DNA of 55,794 nucleotides, from the IMG/VR virus record IMGVR_UViG_3300033149_001822, positions 1-55,794 of that record. One strand, given 5' to 3'. The stretch's first letter is position 1; every line of letters begins with the position of its first letter. This stretch comes from a virus. Position numbers and translations under genes: made by a program. Below the pieces are notes generated by a model. That model was given only the letters and a program-made list of their open reading frames with translations, did no database searches and was not told the origin of the DNA. Shown here piece after piece: positions 14,409-22,049 of the stretch.

Positions 14409-15119
14409 ATGGAAGATAAAGGCAAATCAGAAGAAGGTGAAGTGTTTACAGAGAATACAATTGAAATTGCAAAGAAGTTGGATGAGTTAAACAAAAAGAA
14501 TCAGGAGCAAGAAGGTAAAGTTGTAAAACGGAGTTATACAGATGAAGAAACTGAAGAAAAAGTAAAAGAGAGCAAAGAGAGCAAAGAGAGCATTGACATT
14601 TTGAAAGAAGCTTTCGAGAAGAATGACGGCACTGTTAAACCCATTCTTGAAACAATCAAAAATGACCTTGAAAAGTTAACCGATGAAGAGTTCGACTTCA
14701 TACAGAAGCAATACGGCTTTGCCCTGAACAACAATGCGTGTCCTTGTGGTGCTCGCTGTGTAAACTTCGTTGACTGTTGCAAGCCAACCTGGACGGAGAT
14801 TCGCAGGAATTACGTTAGGGAATCCAAGCGTCAGATCAAACAGGTTAAACAGGTCAAGAAAAACATTGATGAGGCCATGGAGACAAGATGGATTGTCACC
14901 ATAGGCGTCCAGAGAAACGGTGACATAGCTTTCGAGGAGCCGAACAAGGACAAGAAGAACCCTATTGACCTGCGTGACATAGTTGATGTTCTGCGTCGGG
15001 CGACATTCCAGATGGAGACAGCACTCACTCTCAGGATGGTAAAGAAGCAGACTGAGACACAGATCGCTGAGGCTGCAATGAACGCGGGTAGGAAGAACAA
15101 GAGCAACATAATCATCTAA
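14409..15119 (+). CDS. Hypothetical protein between terL and portal (236 aa)
   Basis: GGAGAAAG precedes the ATG. The first 90 residues are very charged and probably coiled coil (ELNKKNQEQEGK, VKESKESKESIDILKEAFEK). A cysteine cluster (CPCGARCVNFVDCC) follows, then a basic helix and an alpha/beta C-terminus. AT-rich at the start, GC-richer at the end. Position suggests a packaging or head accessory; no family recognised. Confidence 0.65.
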   Translation: MEDKGKSEEGEVFTENTIEIAKKLDELNKKNQEQEGKVVKRSYTDEETEEKVKESKESKESIDILKEAFEKNDGTVKPILETIKNDLEKLTDEEFDFIQKQYGFALNNNACPCGARCVNFVDCCKPTWTEIRRNYVRESKRQIKQVKQVKKNIDEAMETRWIVTIGVQRNGDIAFEEPNKDKKNPIDLRDIVDVLRRATFQMETALTLRMVKKQTETQIAEAAMNAGRKNKSNIII

Positions 15120-15130
15120 TCGGAGGTGTT

Positions 15131-17953
15131 GTGGTGAGGAAGTCCAAGAGACAGCGAAAGCGAGCAGCATTAGAGATCGTAAAGGACAAATACCCGGTAG
15201 CCCTGTTCGAGAACGATGATGGTAATGTCGAGCACCGTGCCATGGTCCCGATGACTGAGGCTGTTACCTTGGCAGACGACGCCAGGAAATTTGGACTGAT
15301 AGCTCGCGTCAGTGCTGCTGTGCGCGGTTGGTTCCGTCCCAGGACTTCCGCTGCTGATGATGTGGGTACGACCGACCTGGGAAGCACAGCCTCAGCTATC
15401 ACTGTAGGAAATGGTTTCTTCACGTCCAACATGCACAAGTTTTCCAAGGAGGAGAATACCCGCAAGGCGAAGTACACTGACTACATGAAGATAGACGAGG
15501 AGTGTACCGAGCTTACTCGCGCATTATCAGTCACTGTGTCTAACGTGTTCACGGCTAAGGATGGTGATGAGGGTTCTTACAAGATAAAGAGCCAGGATGA
15601 GCGGGTAGTTAAGATCATAGAGGATGTTGACCAGCGTACTGAAATGCAGACAGAGCTTCCCGGTGTCTGCCGCAGTATGTTGAGGTTGGGTGACGATTTC
15701 GAGGAGATAGTTGTTGACCAGGCGCTGTCAGTCATTCGCATAAAATGGCTCAATCAGAAGTACATGTACCGCAGGGAGGATGAGTTTGGAAGGCTACAGG
15801 AGAAGGGAGCCTTTGAGATGCGTTCCGAGGACGACCACCAGATCGCGAGCTTTGAGCCGTGGCAGGTCGTCCACCTGAGGTACGATCACCAGCGAGGCGA
15901 TCTTTATGGTCGCTCGTTTTTTTTCGCGGCCAGGAAGTCATGGCGTTTGTTACAGATGATGGAAGACGGTGTGGTGATGGGTCGGCTGGTTCGTTCAGTT
16001 GACAGGCTGGTTTACTACATACCCGCCGAGGAGGGGGCAGACGAAGTTGAAGCTAACAGGGTTCTGACGAAGGCCAAGAACGCCTTGAAGCGTAAGAGTT
16101 CTGTTGACCCGACCACGGGAAAGCTGGACACTACCAAGTCTGTCATGGCCGACGATGAGGACATTTTTGTCATTACTAGCAAGGACAATCCTGCAAAGGT
16201 AGAGAGGCTTCCTGCTTCCAACGTTACAGGCAACTTGAGTGACGTCGAGTATTTCCAAAACAAGATGTGTATGTCAACACCTGTTCCTAAAAGTTACTTA
16301 GGTCTTGAGCGTGATGTGAATTGTTTATCTTTGAGGACGAAGATACCTTGTCTCGATGGGAAGACAAGAACATTGGGTGACATAATAAACGAGTACAACA
16401 GGACAGGTAAATTGCCTTATGTGTATTCGTGGGACAAAGAGACAAACAAGATTGTTCCAGGTGAGGTTACTTGGGCAGGTGTCACGAGGAGAAACGCTAG
16501 GGTTGTCGAGGTCGAGCTTGACGACGGGTCAAAATGTGAATGTACACCTGAGCATCTATGGTTTGACATAGATGGGAATGAGGTCAGGGCAGACGATTTG
16601 ACAAGTGGCATGCAGCTTCTTCCGTTGAGGAGAAAAGTACTAACATCAAAAAGCTACAACGGCTACGAGAGATTATACGATCCTAGGGGTGGCACGTGCC
16701 TGACGCACATCAGAGTTGCTGAGAGTATTTATCAACGGGAACTAAAGTCGTTGGTCAGACCAAATGTGCATCACAGTGATAGAGACAAGCGAAACAACGA
16801 TCCCAGGAACCTTGACCCGTGTGAGTACGAGGAGCACATGCGTAAACATGAGGTTGATAGGTTCATAACTCTGTCCGATTTTCGCAAGGGAAATGATGTT
16901 TGGAACAAGGGATTGACAAAGGATAGCAAAGATCCCATGGCTTCGAGGCTTAGGCAAACTACGTATCTGCATAAGCTTTGTCTTGTATGTGGAAAGGCAT
17001 TCATTGTTCCATTGTCCAAGAAAAAGAAGTTGGTTTGTTCAACTGTATGTGCTGGTGTTCGAAGTGGGGAGGCCAGGGACAAGTCTGTATGGATTGATTG
17101 CTTGAATTGTGGTGTGAAGGTTCGCGTAGTGGGATCACGCATAGGCAGGACAAAGTTTTGTTCAAAGGAGTGTAAACGCGAACATTATAAGAACGAGAAG
17201 AACAGAGAAATGCGATTCTGTGAGTTTTGTGGAACTGATTTCCTGGTCATACATTCTAGCAAGAGAAGGTTCTGTTGCAAGAAATGTTCCAATACGTACT
17301 CCAATAAGTTGAGGGCAGGACTTGTTCCCGTGCCTAACCATCGTGTTAAGGCGATCAGATTAATAAAGAATAGAAGGGTTGACACTGGTGACATAACTGT
17401 CAAACGTGTCAGCAATTTCTTTATTGCAGACGCTTCGAACGGTGGTGTCCTTGTACACAATTCTAAAGCGACCTTAAGTTGGCAGGACATCGAGTTTGCT
17501 AGGCAGCTCAGACACATTGTGAAGATAATGGCATGGTTCCAGCGGCAAGTGTATGACCTCCAGCTTCAGCTTGTTGGTATTGTTCCTAGCAAAGAGCTTT
17601 ATCAGATTGAGTATCCCCCAATTAGCTTTGTTGACGAAGAGTTGCGAATGACCATCGAGACATTGAAGTGGAACATAGCGGTCATTGCAAAGGGCATGAA
17701 TATTCCACTCGAATGGATACTTCAGCACATTGTTGGTTTGTCCGAGGAGGACACACAAGACCTGGTGGTTACCATTGAGCCGGAAGTCCCGCAGCAAGGT
17801 GCTCCCCCGCAGCAGGTTCCTAATCCGAACGATGCGATAAACGTCAGGAAGGCTGTTGTAAAGGACGCCAAGCTCGCGGCTAGCATACGTGAGTTGAAGG
17901 ATATGATCCATGCCATACAGGAAGACCGGCTGAATGTTGCCGTGAGGTTCTAA
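15131..17953 (+). CDS. Portal protein (T4 gp20-like) precursor containing an intein
   Basis: 940 aa including a 380-aa intein; the spliced portal would be about 560 aa, normal for gp20-like portals. The portal forms the dodecameric ring through which TerL packages DNA. Family hallmarks: VDRLVYYIPAEEG, a DPTTGKLDTT loop, VERLPASNVTGNLSDVEYFQ and, across the splice site, RDVN-SKATLSWQDIEFARQL. GTG start with GGAGGT 5 bases upstream; an adjacent in-frame GTG at 15134 is an alternative. The C-terminus is Pro/Gln-rich (VPQQGAPPQQVPNP). The next gene starts on the overlapping TAATG. Confidence 0.88.
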   Translation: MVRKSKRQRKRAALEIVKDKYPVALFENDDGNVEHRAMVPMTEAVTLADDARKFGLIARVSAAVRGWFRPRTSAADDVGTTDLGSTASAITVGNGFFTSNMHKFSKEENTRKAKYTDYMKIDEECTELTRALSVTVSNVFTAKDGDEGSYKIKSQDERVVKIIEDVDQRTEMQTELPGVCRSMLRLGDDFEEIVVDQALSVIRIKWLNQKYMYRREDEFGRLQEKGAFEMRSEDDHQIASFEPWQVVHLRYDHQRGDLYGRSFFFAARKSWRLLQMMEDGVVMGRLVRSVDRLVYYIPAEEGADEVEANRVLTKAKNALKRKSSVDPTTGKLDTTKSVMADDEDIFVITSKDNPAKVERLPASNVTGNLSDVEYFQNKMCMSTPVPKSYLGLERDVNCLSLRTKIPCLDGKTRTLGDIINEYNRTGKLPYVYSWDKETNKIVPGEVTWAGVTRRNARVVEVELDDGSKCECTPEHLWFDIDGNEVRADDLTSGMQLLPLRRKVLTSKSYNGYERLYDPRGGTCLTHIRVAESIYQRELKSLVRPNVHHSDRDKRNNDPRNLDPCEYEEHMRKHEVDRFITLSDFRKGNDVWNKGLTKDSKDPMASRLRQTTYLHKLCLVCGKAFIVPLSKKKKLVCSTVCAGVRSGEARDKSVWIDCLNCGVKVRVVGSRIGRTKFCSKECKREHYKNEKNREMRFCEFCGTDFLVIHSSKRRFCCKKCSNTYSNKLRAGLVPVPNHRVKAIRLIKNRRVDTGDITVKRVSNFFIADASNGGVLVHNSKATLSWQDIEFARQLRHIVKIMAWFQRQVYDLQLQLVGIVPSKELYQIEYPPISFVDEELRMTIETLKWNIAVIAKGMNIPLEWILQHIVGLSEEDTQDLVVTIEPEVPQQGAPPQQVPNPNDAINVRKAVVKDAKLAASIRELKDMIHAIQEDRLNVAVRF
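16322..17461 (+). other. Intein with HNH homing endonuclease inside the portal
   Basis: Residues 398-777 of the portal precursor. It begins with Cys1 (CLSLRTKIPCLDGKT), has the block B motif CTPEHLW, and ends VSNFFIADASNGGVLVHN followed by Ser+1, so all splicing residues are present. The insert carries an HNH-type nuclease (VHHSDRDKRNNDPRNLDPCE), a NUMOD3-like segment (NDVWNKGLTKD) and three successive Cys4 zinc fingers (CLVC...C...C; CLNC...CSKEC; CEFC...CCKKC). It lies in a conserved portal segment, typical for homing sites. Loss of splicing would destroy the portal, so it should be active. Confidence 0.9.
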
Positions 17954-18588
17954 TGAAACTATTTTTCATGCGAGCGTGGGGGTTCGTGATGTTCCGCTTG
18001 CGACTCTACTATCTGTGGAGTCGCATCTACCAATGGCTACGCGAGCGCAAATACAACCACACTGTGTTGCCTTCGCTCCCGAATCTGGACGCCTTGACAA
18101 ACGTGTTAGGGGGCATGCATTGGAGGAAGGACACCTACATCCAGCTATGGGACGCGATGAGTACAGCCAAGGCTGTCTACGCTAGGCACATGAACAGCAA
18201 GGACGCAGGTGACTGTGAGGACATTTCCAATTTTGCGGCCGACAGGATCGAGAACATGAAGTCTCGCGACCTTTTGCCGCAGGTAGATGAGGTCGGCCTC
18301 TTGTCGGTCATTTGGATCGATAGCATGGGCAATGCTGGTGGGCATACTGTTTGCATTCTGTCATACAAGCAGATAACCAACATGGACAATGGGATAATCG
18401 AAAAGACTCGTTGGGCACATGTGTCCAATTGGTATGATGGTGAGTTTCAGAAGGATTTGATGTCGGTAAAGGAAATAGTTAGGTCTGTCATGTTGACGGG
18501 TGGTGGGGGTCGGGCGGCCTGCACGGCGTGGTCCTTTGTCAGGCAGAATTTGAAAGCTGTGGTTTATGGAAGCGGGAGGGGAATGTGA
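17953..18588 (+). CDS. Transglutaminase-like cysteine peptidase of the head module
   Basis: 211 aa; TAATG overlap with the portal. The triad pattern fits: Cys88 in DAGDCEDIS at the start of a helix, His131 in NAGGHTVCI, and Asp162 in HVSNWYDG. The first 30 residues are hydrophobic/basic and could be a membrane-associating helix. Enzymes of this fold cleave or cross-link peptides; in phages they are rare between portal and MuF genes. The function could be head maturation, peptidoglycan-related or polymorphic-toxin-like. The triad is visible; the substrate is unknown. Confidence 0.6.
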   Translation: MKLFFMRAWGFVMFRLRLYYLWSRIYQWLRERKYNHTVLPSLPNLDALTNVLGGMHWRKDTYIQLWDAMSTAKAVYARHMNSKDAGDCEDISNFAADRIENMKSRDLLPQVDEVGLLSVIWIDSMGNAGGHTVCILSYKQITNMDNGIIEKTRWAHVSNWYDGEFQKDLMSVKEIVRSVMLTGGGGRAACTAWSFVRQNLKAVVYGSGRGM

Positions 18589-18824
18589 TTCTCACTTGTG
18601 AAGAGTGTTTTCTTCAAAGGAAGTGTAAGTTCTTTGGGGTAAGTCCGATGGAATTGGATAATGGTGAAACTGTCACATGTGTCTTGGAGGTTGAAAGTGA
18701 CAAAAGGGTTCTTGTGAACATACCAACATCATTTGAAGTAGATACAAAAACAGGCAACATCAAAACTGTGATATGTCAGGCTGTCACATTTAGGAAACGA
18801 TGGTGGAACAGATTGCGGAAATAG
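18585..18824 (+). CDS. Small cysteine-containing hypothetical protein (79 aa)
   Basis: GTG start at 18585, 4-base overlap with the peptidase stop, GGGAGGGG just upstream; an earlier in-frame GTG at 18528 is rejected. ILTCEECFLQRKC at the N-terminus may bind metal, followed by a beta-rich body. More AT-rich than both neighbours. No family recognised. The last 25 bases overlap the MuF-like gene. Confidence 0.6.
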   Translation: MILTCEECFLQRKCKFFGVSPMELDNGETVTCVLEVESDKRVLVNIPTSFEVDTKTGNIKTVICQAVTFRKRWWNRLRK

Positions 18825-19954
18825 TCAGTCGGACATGGCTTGAGCAACTGTCCGACGTTGATCTGGCTGGCCTTTTGCATTGCGCTGATGAAGCGTTGAT
18901 TGATGCGGAGGATTGCTACGGTGCCGTCATAGAGGAGGCAACACTCCCTAGTGGTATGGGTAAGCTCCGACAGGCACATTACAGGAAGTTCAACTCGCTC
19001 ACCAAGCAGCTTGAGGATGGTGAGATAAATATAAAGGTGTTCAACAGGAAGTCGCAGGACCTGATAACAACCAATTTCAACAAGGCATACTCCCTGGGAA
19101 AGAAGAATTTAGATGATGGTGATCTGGAGTATCTGAGGCGGGCGTCTGAAGAGGAGATGAAGTACGCCAGGCAGTTCGGCAAGGACATAAAGAGCGGCAA
19201 CATGAAAATGCCAAGGGCTACCCGTGCGGCGATGTATGGGCAGACTCTCAACGGGATTACTTGGCACGCAAAGGTCGAGGAGCAGCCGGACGATGTTCGG
19301 ATAGATTGGGTGTTGGGAGCAGGCGAGCACTGTGATGATTGTATAATTCTTGCGGCCAATTCTCCGTACACCAAATGGAATCTACCGACATCTCCGAGGG
19401 CAGGGGCTACTAGATGTTTGACACATTGCAAGTGCAAGCTCAGGTTCACGACTGGTAAGCTTACCAAGAGGGAGAGAAAGGACGCCAAGGAGTTTACGGT
19501 GCATAAGGAGGAGAGCTTATCCGACATGCTGTCTTCTGGTAAGCCTCCCGGTGATTTGAAGTTTGCCGACGAGGACCAGCAGAAGCACATAGACAATCTC
19601 AGGAACAAGATGAATTTCCAGCGTAGGCGAATAGCCAGTGGGAAGTTGAATGAGAAGCAATTGAAGAAGGCCATGAAGCTCCGCAGGGGTTACAACATGG
19701 AGCTGATAGAGTTCTCTGACTCGAACAAGATATGGGATGTGCCGCTGTTGAGTGTGGATGACATTCTTGACGAGCGGCACATAGGTCGCAAGGCGATCAA
19801 GGACATCATGCGGCACGGTCTGGACGGGAAGAGTCTGGATAAGGTCGGCAAGAAGAAGCTGGCGTCATTGCTGAATCATTATGAGAAGGCTATTGGCGAA
19901 ACACTTTCTGAGGACGTGATCGTGGATGCTGTAAAGGAGAAGGTAAAACACTGA
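18800..19954 (+). CDS. MuF-like minor head protein
   Basis: 384 aa. The block W-V-L-G-A-G-E-H-CDDCIILAANSPYT, then LPTSPRAGATRCLTHCKCKL, is the signature Cys-rich end of the phage Mu gpF-like head morphogenesis domain. The N-terminal 150 residues are helical. MuF-like proteins sit inside the head near the portal and often follow it in gene order, as here. About 130 C-terminal residues (charged helices) extend beyond the domain and may be an additional cargo or scaffold-binding part. The start overlaps the preceding gene by 25 bases with AGGAAACG before it. Confidence 0.8.
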   Translation: MVEQIAEIVSRTWLEQLSDVDLAGLLHCADEALIDAEDCYGAVIEEATLPSGMGKLRQAHYRKFNSLTKQLEDGEINIKVFNRKSQDLITTNFNKAYSLGKKNLDDGDLEYLRRASEEEMKYARQFGKDIKSGNMKMPRATRAAMYGQTLNGITWHAKVEEQPDDVRIDWVLGAGEHCDDCIILAANSPYTKWNLPTSPRAGATRCLTHCKCKLRFTTGKLTKRERKDAKEFTVHKEESLSDMLSSGKPPGDLKFADEDQQKHIDNLRNKMNFQRRRIASGKLNEKQLKKAMKLRRGYNMELIEFSDSNKIWDVPLLSVDDILDERHIGRKAIKDIMRHGLDGKSLDKVGKKKLASLLNHYEKAIGETLSEDVIVDAVKEKVKH

Positions 19955-20214
19955 TGGCAGAGCTTACATATAATTACATTGGGGAGAACGTCGAGGCAAC
20001 TGGCATGATACTCGGGTATGCTGCGAAGGCTGTTAGGGGTTCTGCTGTACGGGTGGCCCCGTTCAGCGACGAGTATTTGACGCGGGTAGGGGTATGGTTG
20101 CAGGGAGAACAAGTTGAGGTGACAAAGGTCGTTGCAAAGCTGAACAAGGAATTAAAGGACAAGAATATAGAGTTCCATTTCATGCCGTGGACGCCAGCGG
20201 CGCAGAGAGGATAG
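19954..20214 (+). CDS. Hypothetical protein (86 aa)
   Basis: One-base TGATG overlap with the MuF-like gene. Short alpha/beta protein (RVAPFSDEYLTRVGVWLQ; KVVAKLNKELKDKNIEF). Head-module position suggests a minor structural or assembly role. No family recognised. Confidence 0.6.
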   Translation: MAELTYNYIGENVEATGMILGYAAKAVRGSAVRVAPFSDEYLTRVGVWLQGEQVEVTKVVAKLNKELKDKNIEFHFMPWTPAAQRG

Positions 20215-20218
20215 GACA

Positions 20219-20614
20219 ATGGGTTACGGAGATAGAAAGACATTGAAGCTGACGAAGAAGGAGCAGAAGGATTACTTGGACGCTAAGATTCGTAGGAGTG
20301 CCCGATGGGATTTGTCGGACGTATTCAAGTCGGGTGATGGCACGAGCCTGATGGGTAGTACGGTAGTTGACGACAAGACTCTCAAGCAGATTTCACAGAC
20401 TGTTTATGACAGCATTGTATCTAGTTACGACTACGACGAGAGGCTGCTTGCTGCTACCCGTTCGGTCAAGTTCAAGGTCAGTTACGTCCAGTCCGTCCTG
20501 AAAAAGGGCCTGGACAGCGGGACGATCAAGATCGAGAGCGTCATAATGGACGGCAAGGTGAAGTTGGCGATCACGGAGAACATGAATGGCAAACGCTTCA
20601 GAAAAGTTAGCTAA
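20219..20614 (+). CDS. Hypothetical protein (131 aa)
   Basis: Starts five bases after the upstream stop, with GAGAGGA before the ATG. A basic N-terminus, a helical body and a beta C-terminus (IKIESVIMDGKVKLAI). No family recognised. The last 29 bases overlap the next gene in another frame. Confidence 0.6.
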   Translation: MGYGDRKTLKLTKKEQKDYLDAKIRRSARWDLSDVFKSGDGTSLMGSTVVDDKTLKQISQTVYDSIVSSYDYDERLLAATRSVKFKVSYVQSVLKKGLDSGTIKIESVIMDGKVKLAITENMNGKRFRKVS

Positions 20615-20831
20615 CAACATAAAGACATCCGTTTTTGCTAGCCAGGCTAACCTTGTCCATAAGCTAAAGGGGAAGTACGTTGAGCGCGATGGAACGACTT
20701 TTCTTGTGGTTAGTGTCGATTGGCGTAAGGGTCGCATCATCGTTAGTGACACCAAGACACCGGTCAAGCAGACGACGTACCTCAGCATTAGATCGTTTCT
20801 TTCGAAGGCCGTGGAGATAATCGAGGAGTGA
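20586..20831 (+). CDS. Small hypothetical protein (81 aa), possible SH3-like
   Basis: Overlaps the previous gene by 29 bases. N-terminal basic helix, then a run of short strands (LKGKYVERDGTTFLVVSVDW, KGRIIVSDTKTP) like a small beta-barrel. No family recognised. Palindrome copy 4 begins five bases after its stop. Confidence 0.55.
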   Translation: MANASEKLANNIKTSVFASQANLVHKLKGKYVERDGTTFLVVSVDWRKGRIIVSDTKTPVKQTTYLSIRSFLSKAVEIIEE

Positions 20832-20835
20832 GTTT

Positions 20836-20852
20836 GTTTAACGGTGTTAAAG
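20836..20852. promoter_or_regulatory. 17-bp palindrome, copy 4 of 7
   Basis: GTTTAACGGTGTTAAAG, last base mismatched. It lies between the stop at 20831 and the ATG at 20863, which it precedes by 10 bases. It splits the head module into an upstream part (portal, MuF) and a downstream part (protease, scaffold, capsid). Confidence 0.75.
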
Positions 20853-20862
20853 AGGTGAGTTG

Positions 20863-21051
20863 ATGACAACTACAAGTGGTGACATAGCTGCTAAGGAAGG
20901 CAAGGGAAGGTTCCCGCTAATCAGGAAGCGGTGGCCGCACTTGATTCCGAAGATTCACGAGACAGTCATTGCCTTCATGGGTACGTGGAAGATAGGCCAG
21001 AAGAAGAGAAAGAAAAAGAAAAAGAAGCATGGGATATCCAAAGCCAAATAA
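20863..21051 (+). CDS. Small lysine-rich hypothetical protein (62 aa)
   Basis: The ATG at 20863, not the adjacent TTG, is the likely start (GAGGTGAG upstream). The C-terminal half is a run of Lys/Arg (KKRKKKKKKHG), which suggests DNA or nucleoprotein contact inside the head. Overlaps the next gene by 23 bases. Confidence 0.5.
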   Translation: MTTTSGDIAAKEGKGRFPLIRKRWPHLIPKIHETVIAFMGTWKIGQKKRKKKKKKHGISKAK

Positions 21052-21313
21052 AACTGCTGTCTGTCGCATCTTCGGGCCGCGTATAAACAGGCATGGGATG
21101 AACGTGTACAGTGTCTATGATGCCAGGACGATGGAGAAAATTTGTCCTGACCTAATGTCCTTCGATGAGGCGACGCAGAGAGCAGATGATTACATACATG
21201 GGCGGTCCAGGATGTGGTTCAAGGGAATACCATTTAAAAGGATTCCTGTGGACAGTGAAGAGGCTAGACGGACGGTTGACGAGGGTACAATACATAGAGG
21301 AGAAAAGTCATGA
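21029..21313 (+). CDS. Hypothetical protein (94 aa)
   Basis: The start lies inside the lysine-rich end of the previous gene, whose AAGAAAAAGAAG tract may serve as a weak ribosome binding site. Alpha/beta sequence (AVCRIFGPRINRHGMNVYSV). ATGA overlap with the following gene. No family recognised. Confidence 0.55.
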   Translation: MGYPKPNKTAVCRIFGPRINRHGMNVYSVYDARTMEKICPDLMSFDEATQRADDYIHGRSRMWFKGIPFKRIPVDSEEARRTVDEGTIHRGEKS

Positions 21314-21531
21314 CAATTAAAGAGGGATGCAAGACGCCGGGAATGAAGATTCGCTCGAAGGGCAAGGGTCGAGGGTTGGCAATCGGGAAGGGCAAGGGGC
21401 CGCTGAACAAGAAGAAGAAGTTTTTTTTCAAAAAGAAGGGTGAGAAGAATTCCATGGAAGATGTTGTAAAGGAAGCGGTCAATGAAGCTTGTGCTGCTTA
21501 CAAGAAATCAAAAGTGAAAAAGAAAAAATAA
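21310..21531 (+). CDS. Small very basic hypothetical protein (73 aa)
   Basis: ATGA overlap with the upstream gene and GGAGAAAAG before it. Gly/Lys-rich (GKGRGLAIGKGKGPLNKKKK, then FFFKKKGEKN), ending KKSKVKKKK. It contains long A and T tracts. Likely nucleic-acid binding or a head-internal protein; unrecognised. Confidence 0.5.
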   Translation: MTIKEGCKTPGMKIRSKGKGRGLAIGKGKGPLNKKKKFFFKKKGEKNSMEDVVKEAVNEACAAYKKSKVKKKK

Positions 21532-21533
21532 CA

Positions 21534-22049
21534 ATGTCACTCCAGTTCTTACCACTCGAAGCAATACAAGAGTTCGGCATACCTGCCGAGCTTGATGAGA
21601 TAGCACTTACTAAAAGACAGTGCAAGGCGTTTGCTTCGATAGTTGACAAGCTCATGGAAGAAGCTGGACATCCAAAAGAGTTTGCATTGACCAAGGCAGC
21701 TAGGGTTTTCAGGCTCATGTACGAGCAGCATAATGGGAAGTGGAAGGCATTGCAGAAAATAAAGTTGACAGGGCATGGTGATGTTGTGGTGCGGAACAAG
21801 TTCTACAAAGCAGAGCACCGGGAGCAGGTGGTGCAGAAGGTGAAGGAAGCCATGAAGGGTGAACGGGGAATAGTCGAGACGATCATGGAGGCCGGGAGGC
21901 GCAACAGCGGGAAGGACAAGGAGGCTGTCAAGACTGCGTTATCGTCCCTAATCACGGTTCTGAACCCTACTGACCAGGAGGAGATCCTGAAGGCCATACG
22001 AAAGAAGCTTGGTGGTGGGAAGATCAAACTCAAAGGAGCAAAGAAATGA
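21534..22049 (+). CDS. Hypothetical helical protein before the prohead protease (171 aa)
   Basis: Start at ATG 21534, three bases after the previous stop; an in-frame upstream ATG at 21489 lies inside that gene. Entirely helical (LTKRQCKAFASIVDKLMEEA) with a basic Gly/Lys end (KKLGGGKIKLKGAKK). Position just before the protease-scaffold suggests a prohead core component, like the small core proteins of T4; this is inference from order. Confidence 0.55.
   Translation: MSLQFLPLEAIQEFGIPAELDEIALTKRQCKAFASIVDKLMEEAGHPKEFALTKAARVFRLMYEQHNGKWKALQKIKLTGHGDVVVRNKFYKAEHREQVVQKVKEAMKGERGIVETIMEAGRRNSGKDKEAVKTALSSLITVLNPTDQEEILKAIRKKLGGGKIKLKGAKK

Noticed and set aside
14631-14641. Half-site CTGTTAAAC similar to the palindrome (another at 53111-53121)
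   Set aside because: Only one arm is present and both lie inside coding sequence, so they are probably chance matches.
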